This document shows positions 1-5,204 of a stretch of DNA of 8,389 nt, piece by piece. The notes below the pieces were generated by a model. It did not search any database, was not told the DNA's origin, and worked only from the letters and a program-made list of their open reading frames with translations. The DNA is from Candidatus Latescibacterota bacterium (GTDB taxonomy: Bacteria; Latescibacterota; 4484-107): the NCBI GenBank assembly GCA_030613045.1, contig JAUWMS010000077.1, positions 1 to 8,389 on the forward strand, read 5' to 3'. How positions within the stretch are numbered: the stretch's first letter is position 1; each line of letters opens with the position of its first letter. The position numbers and the translations under genes were made by a program.

Positions 1-167
1 CCCCATTCGGCCACCAGGTACCCGTAGCGGGCGATGACGAGCCGAAACGATTCGCCGTTGGCCGCCTCCCTGAGCCAGGTCTCCACGTCGGCGAGTTTGT
101 CGGCGGAGAAACCGAGATCCTCCGGCAGTCGGACCTCCCATTCTTTTCCGGGAAAAACAACTTTCAT
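1..167 (-). CDS. Serine hydrolase, beta-lactamase/D-aminopeptidase-like fold (N-terminal fragment)
   Basis: Only the first 55 codons are present; the gene runs off the left edge. The ATG at 167-165 follows GGAGGAACT with 7 bases between GGAGG and the start, which fixes the start. The visible protein begins MKVVFPGKEWEV, continues 'LGFSADKLADVETWLREA' (residues 18-35) and then 'FRLVIARYGYLVAEW' (residues 41-55). This is the usual opening of the class C beta-lactamase / penicillin-binding-protein-like serine hydrolases (Pfam PF00144): a helix of the form 'F-S-x-x-x-L-x-x-V/I' followed by the first strands 'V-I-A-R-x-G-x-L-V'. The catalytic S-x-x-K motif would lie farther on, outside the window, so activity cannot be judged. 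There is no signal peptide at this start, which suggests a cytoplasmic protein. Substrate (ester, D-amino-acid peptide or other) is unknown. It lies 239 bases downstream of the UroD-like gene on the same strand. Confidence 0.8.
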   Translation of the reverse strand, partial: MKVVFPGKEWEVRLPEDLGFSADKLADVETWLREAANGESFRLVIARYGYLVAEW

Positions 168-406
168 GATAGTTCCTCCAGATTAAGAGCCACAGATGAT
201 CAAGCCCGACGATCTCCACCCAGGCCGCCGCTTTCGTTGCGCCTCGAAAATGCGCCGCAGTCACTCATGCCGCTTTGCGGCACCCAAGACCATGAAAACG
301 GAGGGTTCGAGGAAAATCCGAAGCCCCGCGGATTACGAAAATGTGGGAAAGTGAGGACACAAAGGAGTCTCACCGTCACACTTTCTCACTGTCACACCGT
401 CATCTA
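168..406. other. Intergenic gap between UroD-like gene and serine hydrolase
   Basis: No gene is supported here. It holds a GTGA-rich microrepeat just after the UroD-like stop (listed separately) and a small perfect hairpin at 268-282 (TGCCGC, loop TTT, GCGGCA). Neither transcript strand carries a run of T after that hairpin, so it is a poor candidate for an intrinsic terminator. A motif CGCGGATTACGAAA near 326-339 resembles the CGGATT units of the 5217-5515 repeat region. No convincing promoter for the serine hydrolase gene was found. Confidence 0.5.
342..403. repeat. GTGAC/GTGAG microrepeat with inverted arms after the UroD-like stop
   Basis: Read on the minus strand directly after the UroD-like stop codon, the sequence is a degenerate string of GTGACGG, GTGTGACAG, GTGAGAAAG, GTGTGACGG and GTGAGAC units. 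The GTGAGAAAGTG unit can pair with CACTTTCCCAC at 342-352 with one mismatch, giving a hairpin with about a 26-base loop. The position just behind a stop codon suggests a transcript-end or mRNA-stabilising structure, but this is inference; it may simply be a dispersed repeat. Confidence 0.5.
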
Positions 407-1558
407 TTAATACGCCCTCATCTCCCGGAAAGCCTCCCACATCGCCAGTATATTCTCCGGCGGCACGTCACCCAGAATGTTATGGATCGCGCCGAAAATG
501 TATCCCCCGCCCAGAGCGAGGGCCTCGATCCTCTCCCGCACGTCCTTCTTCACTTCAGCAGGAGTGAGTCTGGGAAGCACGTGTTGGGTATCCACGCCGC
601 CTCCCCAGAACGAAATTTTTTTCCCGAACTCCGTTTTCAACCGCGTCAGGCTCATCCCAGATCCGGTCACCTGAACCGGATTCAGCACCTCCAACCCGGC
701 CTCAATAAAATCGGGAATGAGTTCATAAATCGCGCCGTCCGAATGGAAAAACACGTAAAAGGGCGCGGGGAAAATTTCTTTCTGCGCCTTGAACAACCGC
801 TCGTGCCGGGGCTTGAGATAGTTTCGATAGAGCGCGGGAGAGATAAGAAGACTCTCCTGGCTGCCGATGTCGTCTCCCTCCCGGATAAACTGGATCGTCT
901 CTCCGAACAGTTCCGCCGCCTTTTCGTAAAAGCTGATTTTGCATTCGACGAGCTTATCCATCAGCCTGCACGCCAATTCGGGCTGGATCAGCAGGTCCTC
1001 GTAGAACTGCTCATATCCCCGGATGCGGCAGCTCATCTCAAAGATGCCCGCACAGAGGGACTCTAATATCACCGCATAGCCATCCTCATAGTATTTCAGC
1101 GCCTTCTCCCGCAACCCGTCGAACAGCGCAGGGGCTTGGGGATCGGGCCACGGATGACGCTCGATGTCGTCTTCGGTAAGTTCCCCGGAGAGCGGACTTT
1201 TCACGAGATCAAAATACAACCCACCGTCTTTGGGTTTCTTCCAGTGCACGCCCCATTCGTCCGTGAATACGTCGCAATCCTCCCCCTCCTCGAGAACGGG
1301 ACGTTTTCTGACCATGTTGGGGATCAGGCCGCGCACATCCACTTCCAGCTCATTTAATAGCCCCTCATCCACGACCGCGAGCTGCTGGATCACGTCGCAC
1401 AGTTCCGTCTCGTTCGCTTTACGTCCCATGCAGTTGGACAGATTTTCGTACGCAATTCGGGTGATTCCCGTAACAAACGAGCTTCCCAGATCGAAGGGAA
1501 TGCGATCCGGGACTTCCCCTTCCAACGTTGCGATTACTCTCTCGCGCGATGTCATCAT
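407..1558 (-). CDS. Uroporphyrinogen decarboxylase superfamily protein (UroD-like, not HemE)
   Basis: A 383-residue protein covering one complete UroD-fold domain (Pfam PF01208). Visible landmarks: the N-terminal 'SRERVIATLEGEVPDRIPFD' (4-23), 'GDDIGSQESLLISPALYRNY' (228-247), 'FHSDGAIYELIPDF' (271-284), 'LNPVQ' (292-296), 'GGVDTQHVLPRLTPAEV' (320-336) and the 'GGGYIFGAIHNILGDVPPENI' tail (350-370). This pattern marks the large group of UroD-like paralogues that accompany catabolic genes in environmental bacteria, not the heme enzyme HemE. Cobalamin/CoM methyltransferases of this fold (MtaA, MtbA) use a H-x-C...C zinc site; here the matching stretch reads H-S-D-G with no cysteine, so that chemistry is unlikely. 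The reaction is unknown. Start chosen at the first of two adjacent ATGs because AAAGGAG lies 10 bases upstream; a longer frame to 1726 is open only because it reads through a mobile repeat. Cytoplasmic. Confidence 0.9.
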   Translation of the reverse strand: MMTSRERVIATLEGEVPDRIPFDLGSSFVTGITRIAYENLSNCMGRKANETELCDVIQQLAVVDEGLLNELEVDVRGLIPNMVRKRPVLEEGEDCDVFTDEWGVHWKKPKDGGLYFDLVKSPLSGELTEDDIERHPWPDPQAPALFDGLREKALKYYEDGYAVILESLCAGIFEMSCRIRGYEQFYEDLLIQPELACRLMDKLVECKISFYEKAAELFGETIQFIREGDDIGSQESLLISPALYRNYLKPRHERLFKAQKEIFPAPFYVFFHSDGAIYELIPDFIEAGLEVLNPVQVTGSGMSLTRLKTEFGKKISFWGGGVDTQHVLPRLTPAEVKKDVRERIEALALGGGYIFGAIHNILGDVPPENILAMWEAFREMRAY

Positions 1559-1567
1559 TTTTTCGCG

Positions 1568-1575
1568 GCTCCTTT
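1568..1575 (-). promoter_or_regulatory. Ribosome binding site of the UroD-like gene, inside a MITE-end-like sequence
   Basis: AAAGGAGC on the minus strand lies 10 bases before the ATG at 1558. It decides between the short start and a much longer in-frame extension. The surrounding 13 bases (plus strand GCTCCTTTCTGAA, 1568-1580) resemble the terminal repeat GCTCCTTGTCAGAA that begins the neighbouring mobile repeat at 1582, so the translation signal may derive from, or have attracted, that element. Confidence 0.6.
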
Positions 1576-1581
1576 CTGAAT

Positions 1582-1762
1582 GCTCCTTGTCAGAAATCTT
1601 AGTTGCTCCGTGAAGCCGGAGTAAACTCGGCACTGGCAAAAACAAAAAGCCTCTGAAGAGGCTGGAGATCAGTCCCCTCAGGGACTTTGTGATGTTCTTA
1701 GCGCCAGCTCTAACTCGGATTTCCACAGGGGGTAAAACCCAGGCGAACTTCTGACAAGGAGC
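1582..1762 (+). mobile_element. MITE-like element, copy 1
   Basis: A 181-base non-coding element bounded by perfect 14-base inverted repeats, GCTCCTTGTCAGAA (1582-1595) and its complement (1749-1762). The core 1613-1729 closely matches, in opposite orientation, the core at 3062-3180. It is built from hairpins: subterminal arms GCCGGAGT/ACTCGGC, then AGCCTCT-GA-AGAGGCT (about 1648-1663), then AGTCCC-CTCA-GGGACT (about 1671-1686), and an outer arm ending in CTCGGATTTCCACAG. There is no transposase; such an element would have to be moved in trans. No flanking duplication is visible at this copy, so the insertion may be old. It lies 24 bases upstream of the UroD-like start and opens a false extension of that reading frame. 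Confidence 0.75.
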
Positions 1763-1977
1763 GCTTAACGTGCTTCTCTAAAAAGTCATAACGTGCGCTC
1801 AGCGGAAAAAAGCTAAAATTACCAATTTGAAATCAAAAATCACTTAAAAATGCAGGGCCTGCGTTGAACGCAGGAAAACGACAACGCAGACGAGACCTCG
1901 GACGACAATCCCTCTAAAGTCAGCCACTTGCAAAAGTCATAAAGGTGCGGTCATTTCGAAGGGGTTGGTAGGTCTAT
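1763..1977. other. AT-rich intergenic stretch with a direct repeat and a hairpin
   Basis: No gene is supported. AAAAGTCATAA followed by CGTGCG occurs at 1781-1796 and again, as AAAAGTCATAAAGGTGCG, at 1933-1950, suggesting two copies of one element end. A perfect 7-base stem CCTGCGT / ACGCAGG with a TGA loop sits at 1858-1874. The stretch 1805-1852 is markedly AT-rich and could hold a minus-strand promoter for the UroD-like gene, but I could not place a convincing -35/-10 pair. Confidence 0.5.
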
Positions 1978-2160
1978 TGCTCTGTCAAATCTAAACTGAC
2001 GAGTTGTCATTCTGAGCCAGAGCCCTTCACGGCAGTTCAGGATAAACTCCGCGGAGGCGAAGAATCTCGTGGTCTGCAGAACGCACGAAAAACAAAACCG
2101 AGATTCTTCGTCGCTCCGCTCCTCAGAATGACAGTCCGTCAAAATGAACTTGACAGAACA
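1978..2160. repeat. Long palindromic CATTCTGAG-type repeat element
   Basis: A 183-base imperfect palindrome. The outer 39 bases at each end (1978-2016 and 2122-2160) are inverted copies with 29 of 39 positions equal, including the perfect inner stretch TGTCATTCTGAG. Nearer the centre, CGAAGAATCTCG (2058-2069) and its exact complement (2099-2110) form 12-base arms around a 29-base loop. The combination of CATTCTGAG ends with GAAGAATCTC inside is a dispersed non-coding repeat seen in many environmental bacterial genomes. The 63-codon minus-strand frame through it (with 'CHSEERSDEES') is the typical false translation of this repeat and is not a gene. Confidence 0.75.
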
Positions 2161-2187
2161 CTAGCCGTTCTTGTCTGCCCTGTATAG

Positions 2188-2232
2188 CCATAAAGTAGAA
2201 CAGACAGGAATGTCTGTCCTACTTTCTTATGG
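2188..2232 (-). terminator. Strong hairpin downstream of the racemase gene
   Basis: CCATAAAGTAGAACAGACA (2188-2206), loop GGAA, then TGTCTGTCCTACTTTCTTATGG (2211-2232, read in two parts: TGTCTGTCCTAC and TTTCTTATGG). The stem has a perfect ACAGACA/TGTCTGT tip and pairs almost to its base. It begins 15 bases past the racemase stop and would block or end that transcript. There is no U-run after the stem on the minus strand, so it is terminator-like rather than a classical intrinsic terminator, and the GGACAGACA core also looks like a dispersed repeat unit. Confidence 0.45.
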
Positions 2233-2246
2233 TGAACGAATCTTTT

Positions 2247-2972
2247 TCAGACTTTTGCAAGAGGCTCAGATGTTTCCTCTTTCGCCATCCGCACCGCGGT
2301 CTTCGCTAAAATCTCCGTGGAATTGAAAAACGGAACGGATATATCCTCTTGCCTCAAGGCCAGCGGAATTTCCGTGCATCCGGCGATGATCGCCTCCGCG
2401 CCGCGTTCCACCAGCCGTGCGGCCACGCCGCGAAGCACGTCCCTGGCATGCTCGTGCCCTTCTTCCTCCTTGATCGCCATCACCGCATTCAACACCGCAT
2501 CCTGATCCGTCTCGTCGGGAACCACCGTTCCGATCCCCCTCGACGAGAGGGCCTTCGCATACACCCCCGCCTTTATCGTGCCCGTGGTCGCCAACACTCC
2601 GGCCTTCCGGACCGAGGGCACTGTTTCCCTGAGACTCCGCACCGTCTCCTCCACCATATTCACCACCGGAATGGACACCGCTTCCTCGATGTGGGGAAAA
2701 AAATAGTGGGCCGTGTTGCAAGGCATCACGATAAAATCCGCCCCGGACCGTTCCACATTCCGGGCGGTCTCCTGAAGCCGCGCGATCACCTCCGCCATCT
2801 GGCCGGACAAAATCGCCTGACTCCGATCCGGGATTTTCGGGTTGCTATCCATGACGATCCTCAGATGATCCTGCTCGGTCCGGACAGGGGTCGCTCTGAA
2901 GATCTTCGTGAACAGATCCGCGGTAGCCTCCATCCCCATACCTCCCAAGATTCCGACGATTTTTTCAGCCAT
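2247..2972 (-). CDS. Aspartate/glutamate racemase family amino-acid racemase
   Basis: A 241-residue protein of the cofactor-independent Asp/Glu racemase superfamily (Pfam PF01177), the normal length for single-domain enzymes of the YgeA / aspartate racemase type. It opens with 'KIVGILGGMGMEATADLF' (4-21), typical of the group. Both catalytic cysteines are present in conserved settings: 'VMPCNTAHYF' (Cys85) and 'IIAGCTEIPLAL' (Cys199); these act as the two bases that remove and return the alpha proton. The exact substrate (Asp, Glu or broad) cannot be read from sequence. Start chosen at the ATG 2972 because GGAGGT sits 5 bases upstream; an earlier in-frame start at 3014 lacks a ribosome site and lies in repeat sequence. 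The last residues (EPLAKV) are encoded by one arm of an inverted repeat, so the C-terminus may have been replaced by an insertion. Cytoplasmic; no signal peptide. Confidence 0.92.
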   Translation of the reverse strand: MAEKIVGILGGMGMEATADLFTKIFRATPVRTEQDHLRIVMDSNPKIPDRSQAILSGQMAEVIARLQETARNVERSGADFIVMPCNTAHYFFPHIEEAVSIPVVNMVEETVRSLRETVPSVRKAGVLATTGTIKAGVYAKALSSRGIGTVVPDETDQDAVLNAVMAIKEEEGHEHARDVLRGVAARLVERGAEAIIAGCTEIPLALRQEDISVPFFNSTEILAKTAVRMAKEETSEPLAKV

Positions 2973-3029
2973 TCTTGACCTCCATACACACCACTGAAGC
3001 ACACGGAATCTCACATGAAAACCTTCCGT

Positions 3030-3203
3030 GCTCCTCGTCTGAAGTTTAGTGAAACATTACCCTCTGTGGAAAGCCGAGCTTAAGCTGGCACTGGGAGCAT
3101 CACCAACTCCCTGAAGGGACTGCCCTCCCAGCCTCTTTAGGGGCTTCTTGCCTTTGCCAGTGCCGAGTTTACTCCGGCTTTACCAAGAATTCTGAAAAGG
3201 AGC
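3030..3203 (-). mobile_element. MITE-like element, copy 2, with flanking direct repeat
   Basis: A 174-base copy of the element at 1582-1762, in opposite orientation. Its ends are GCTCCTCGTCTGAA (3030-3043) and the complement of 3190-3203, GCTCCTTTTCAGAA; each is 12 of 14 identical to the perfect terminal repeat of copy 1. The core 3062-3180 keeps the same hairpin order as copy 1, including AGCCCCTAAAGAGGCT and AGTCCCTTCAGGGA. Immediately outside, CCTTCCGTG occurs at 3022-3030 and again at 3203-3211, overlapping the element ends by one base: an apparent target-site duplication of 7 to 9 bases. That makes transposition the best explanation. It carries no coding region. Confidence 0.78.
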
Positions 3204-3261
3204 CTTCCGTGTACTTCCGTGGTATGGTTGGTGAGTGGTGATTGGTGCGTCGCTTTGATCT

Positions 3262-3337
3262 CACGCAAAGCCTCAAAGTCCGCAAAGATATTTTTGAGGG
3301 TTTAGGTTTTCTCTGCGGACTCTGCGGCTCTGCGGTG
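3262..3337 (-). terminator. Long hairpin of CGCAAAG / CTCTGCG units behind the ThuA-like gene
   Basis: The left arm 3262-3288 (CACGCAAAGCCTCAAAG, then TCCGCAAAGA) and the right arm 3310-3337 (TCTCTGCGGACTCTG, then CGGCTCTGCGGTG) are near-complementary over about 27 bases, with a 21-base loop. Each arm is itself a three-fold near repeat of an 8-9 base unit. It starts 13 bases beyond the ThuA-like stop codon, so it could end or protect that transcript. There is no U-run, and the arms look like a dispersed microrepeat, so the terminator role is inferred from position only. Confidence 0.45.
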
Positions 3338-3350
3338 CATTCATTTAGGG

Positions 3351-3995
3351 CTACCGGCTTGCCCAGAGCAATCCGCGCCGGACGATCTCCAGCACTTCGG
3401 GCGCCTCGAAATCTTTGGCCACGTGCCCGAGAGAGGTGTAAAACACTCGGCCTTTCCCCCACATCCGCTTCCAGACCACGGGCATAACGCACCCCTCGAT
3501 CCACGGCGTGTCTTGCCCTGAAAACGTGGTGGTGGCCAGCACCTCATTCGAGGGATCCACGTGCATGTAATACTGCTCCGAGGTCATTTTGAAATCCGGG
3601 AGTCCGGCGGTAATCGGATCGTCGTGGTTCACGATATTTACTTCGTACGGGACGATGCCCCCCGGATGCGCGACCCACTGACCGCCGACCATGAACTGAT
3701 ATTCCGTATTCATCCGAAACGAATCCCCCATCCCGCCGTGCCATCCGGCAATACCTACGCCGCTTTTCACCGCCTCCAACAACCCCTTCTGCTGTTCCCC
3801 CGTAATCGTTCCCATCGTCCACACGGGCACGATGAGACTGAGTGCCTTCATTTTATCCTCATCGAGATATGCATCGAGCGTATCGGAAACCTCCACCTCA
3901 TATCCCTGCTCCTCCAAATACGGAGCGAAGATATCCGCGCATTGCTTCGGCTCATGGCCTTCCCAACCGCCCCATACCAATAGTGCTGACTTCAT
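3351..3995 (-). CDS. ThuA-like domain protein
   Basis: A 214-residue single-domain protein of the ThuA family (trehalose utilisation-associated, Pfam PF06283), which has a class I glutamine-amidotransferase-like fold. Landmarks: the first strand '[16 protein letters not shown]' (1-16), the hinge region '[15 protein letters not shown]' (79-93), '[20 protein letters not shown]' (110-129), '[15 protein letters not shown]' (142-156) and the C-terminal '[20 protein letters not shown]' (171-190) plus '[20 protein letters not shown]'. The amidotransferase nucleophile cysteine is absent at the strand-helix turn, where the sequence is G-W-H-G-G, as is usual for ThuA proteins; the reaction is not established for most members, although several are linked to sugar (disaccharide) metabolism. 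Start set by GGAGG 7 bases before the ATG at 3995; the frame continues upstream to 4076 but through a hairpin and without a ribosome site. It follows the P1 peptidase gene by 59 bases and may be co-transcribed. Cytoplasmic. Confidence 0.9.
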   Translation of the reverse strand: MKSALLVWGGWEGHEPKQCADIFAPYLEEQGYEVEVSDTLDAYLDEDKMKALSLIVPVWTMGTITGEQQKGLLEAVKSGVGIAGWHGGMGDSFRMNTEYQFMVGGQWVAHPGGIVPYEVNIVNHDDPITAGLPDFKMTSEQYYMHVDPSNEVLATTTFSGQDTPWIEGCVMPVVWKRMWGKGRVFYTSLGHVAKDFEAPEVLEIVRRGLLWASR

Positions 3996-4020
3996 TTTTT
4001 TTCCTCCATGGGTGAACAAC

Positions 4021-4047
4021 CTCCCGCAGGTTACCAACCTGTGGGAG
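4021..4047. repeat. Hairpin between the P1 peptidase and ThuA-like genes
   Basis: CTCCCGCAGGTT, loop ACC, AACCTGTGGGAG: a 12-base stem with a single non-Watson-Crick position. It sits 7 bases past the P1 peptidase stop and ends 14 bases before the ThuA ribosome site (GGAGG, 4003-4007). There is no U-run on the minus strand. It could attenuate transcription, set the 3' end of a processed mRNA, or be another dispersed palindrome; sequence alone does not decide. Confidence 0.6.
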
Positions 4048-4054
4048 ATTTCGT

Positions 4055-5110
4055 TTAGGTAGAAACTCCCCTGCACTTTCTCACCATCCGAGCCACTTCC
4101 TCAATAGGTATCCTTTCTCTAACGTGTCCATCCCTTCCGACCATCGTCTCCGCCTTGAGGATCGAGCGGACGATAGCCTCTTCGGTGGCCTCGACGGTGG
4201 CTTTGAAAAACTCCGTCAACCGTTCCTCCGGGATACGCTCCCCTACCCCGCTCGTGCGGCGAGTGGTCGAAAATGCGACGACGAAATCCCCGCTTCCGTG
4301 CGCCGCCACAGCTCCCGTGCGTGCGAGACCGAACGCCGCCCGCTTGGCCACACGCGTGAGTTGCCGGGAGGACAACGGCGCATCCGTGGCGATCACGATG
4401 ATGATGGAGCCGTCGGGTTTTTCCTCCTCAACCGGAGCCGACCTGCTCCCCACAGGCACGCCGTCTATCCGAAGCGCACCGGAAGCGCCTGTGTTCATCA
4501 AAACCAGCACGCCCAACGTGAACGTACAGACTTCTCCTGTCCAGAGACGGGACGCGGTTCCGATACCCGCCTTAAATCCAAATCCCGACATCCCGGTTCC
4601 CGCGCCTACGCTGCCCTCCGAGACCGGCCCAGAGCGGGCTTCCCGGATGGCCTGAACCACCTCTTCCCGTCCCACCGGCCGACGGAGCGCATCGTTCAGA
4701 AAGCCATCGTTGCATTCGCAGACCACGGGGTTGAAGGAATGCACCCCCGGATTCTGCCCGGACAGGACATCCACGACCGCATCGGCCACGCGCCAGACGT
4801 TCAGCGTGCTCGTCAGCAGGATCGGACTCTCGATGTTCCCCAACTCCATCACCTGAAGTAGTCCCACCGACTTGCCGAACCCGTTGATCACGTGGACCGC
4901 CGCCGCCACCTTCTCCCGAAACAGATTTCCGCCGTGAGGCATGATCGCCGTGACTCCGGTGCGCACATCCGCTCCCTGTATGAGCGTCACGTGTCCCACC
5001 CGGACGCCTTCTACATCCGTGATCGCGCCCAACGCCCCGTGTGCAATTTCGCCGATCCGGATGTCCAAATCGGCAATCATCGGTCTTTCTGGATGTTTCT
5101 TCTTGCCCAA
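4055..5110 (-). CDS. P1-family (DmpA-like) self-processing L-aminopeptidase/D-esterase or amidohydrolase
   Basis: A 351-residue protein of the DmpA/BapA/NylC group (MEROPS P1, formerly S58; Pfam PF03576). These are made as inactive precursors that cut themselves into alpha and beta chains; the new N-terminal Ser/Thr is the nucleophile. Here the expected cut is in '[14 protein letters not shown]', between Gly234 and Ser235. Other family marks are '[18 protein letters not shown]' (26-43), '[20 protein letters not shown]' (166-185), 'GVLVLMNTG' (200-208) and '[13 protein letters not shown]' (263-275). Relatives release N-terminal L-amino acids, D-amino-acid amides/esters, beta-amino acids or nylon oligomers; the substrate cannot be told here. 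The start is probably TTG at 5110: AAGGAGG lies 8 bases upstream, while the first well-placed ATG (5080) is 38 bases from it and ATG 5161 has no ribosome site. No signal peptide. ThuA follows 59 bases downstream. Confidence 0.9.
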   Translation of the reverse strand: MGKKKHPERPMIADLDIRIGEIAHGALGAITDVEGVRVGHVTLIQGADVRTGVTAIMPHGGNLFREKVAAAVHVINGFGKSVGLLQVMELGNIESPILLTSTLNVWRVADAVVDVLSGQNPGVHSFNPVVCECNDGFLNDALRRPVGREEVVQAIREARSGPVSEGSVGAGTGMSGFGFKAGIGTASRLWTGEVCTFTLGVLVLMNTGASGALRIDGVPVGSRSAPVEEEKPDGSIIIVIATDAPLSSRQLTRVAKRAAFGLARTGAVAAHGSGDFVVAFSTTRRTSGVGERIPEERLTEFFKATVEATEEAIVRSILKAETMVGRDGHVRERIPIEEVARMVRKCRGVST

Positions 5111-5118
5111 AGTAGGAT

Positions 5119-5125
5119 CCTCCTT
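5119..5125 (-). promoter_or_regulatory. Ribosome binding site selecting a TTG start for the P1 peptidase
   Basis: AAGGAGG on the minus strand, 8 bases before TTG at 5110. It is the strongest ribosome site near this gene's 5' end, and no ATG or GTG in frame lies at a workable distance from it, so it argues for the rare TTG start, giving a protein beginning [10 protein letters not shown]. Confidence 0.6.
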
Positions 5126-5164
5126 CCTAATCCTTTTTGATGTCCTTCGCTTCACGCCCATCGA

Positions 5165-5193
5165 AATATAGCCCAATGGAAGAACAAAAGCAA
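5165..5193 (-). promoter_or_regulatory. Possible sigma-70-type promoter of the P1 peptidase/ThuA unit
   Basis: On the minus strand TTGCTT (5188-5193), 17 bases, TATATT (5165-5170). The -10 box matches TATAAT at five of six positions; the -35 keeps TTG but is otherwise weak. Start of transcription would fall near 5158, leaving a leader of about 48 bases before the TTG start. Plausible by position and spacing, not proven. Confidence 0.3.
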
Positions 5194-5204
5194 GTGCTAT
5201 TTGA

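Larger units (their letters stand above)
1921..2268. repeat. Outer inverted repeat pair enclosing nested palindromes and reaching the racemase C-terminus
   Basis: AGCCACTTGCAAAAGTCA (1921-1938) and the complement of 2251-2268, AGCCTCTTGCAAAAGTCT, agree at 16 of 18 positions and face each other across about 350 bases. They may be the ends of a further non-autonomous element into which the 1978-2160 palindrome and the 2188-2232 hairpin are nested. The right arm overlaps the last codons of the racemase gene (residues EPLAKV plus stop). I see no transposase inside. No flanking duplication was identified, so the mobile interpretation is tentative. Confidence 0.5.
2973..3350. other. Intergenic gap between ThuA-like gene and racemase
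   Basis: No gene is supported. From left to right it holds the racemase ribosome site (GGAGGT, 2978-2983), a CCGTGTGCTTC microrepeat arm (2982-3008, on the minus strand), the second MITE-like copy (3030-3203), a matching CCGTGTACTTC arm (3205-3227, on the plus strand) and the CGCAAAG/CTCTGCG hairpin behind the ThuA-like gene (3262-3337). I could not identify a convincing promoter for the racemase in the short stretch left between the element and the gene. Confidence 0.5.

Noticed and set aside
341..1066. 241-codon plus-strand frame antisense to the UroD-like gene
   Set aside because: Its protein has no recognisable domain, it lacks a ribosome site, and the opposite strand carries a full conserved UroD-fold protein over the same bases.
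1559..1726. N-terminal extension of the UroD-like protein
   Set aside because: It reads through the mobile repeat, has no ribosome site at its ATG, and the family start 'SRERV...' follows directly after the ATG chosen at 1558.
1858..1874. CCTGCGT/ACGCAGG hairpin as an intrinsic terminator
   Set aside because: No T-run follows directly on either strand and no gene ends beside it.
1951..2142. 63-codon minus-strand frame with 'CHSEERSDEES'
   Set aside because: It is the translation of the CATTCTGAG palindromic repeat; this peptide pattern is a common false gene.
2349..2978. Plus-strand frame of 209 codons over the racemase gene
   Set aside because: Antisense shadow: arginine/histidine-rich composition, no domain, no ribosome site.
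3169..3504. Minus-strand 111-codon frame across the ThuA 3' end and the CGCAAAG hairpin
   Set aside because: It overlaps the conserved ThuA C-terminus in another frame and its remainder is translated repeat sequence.
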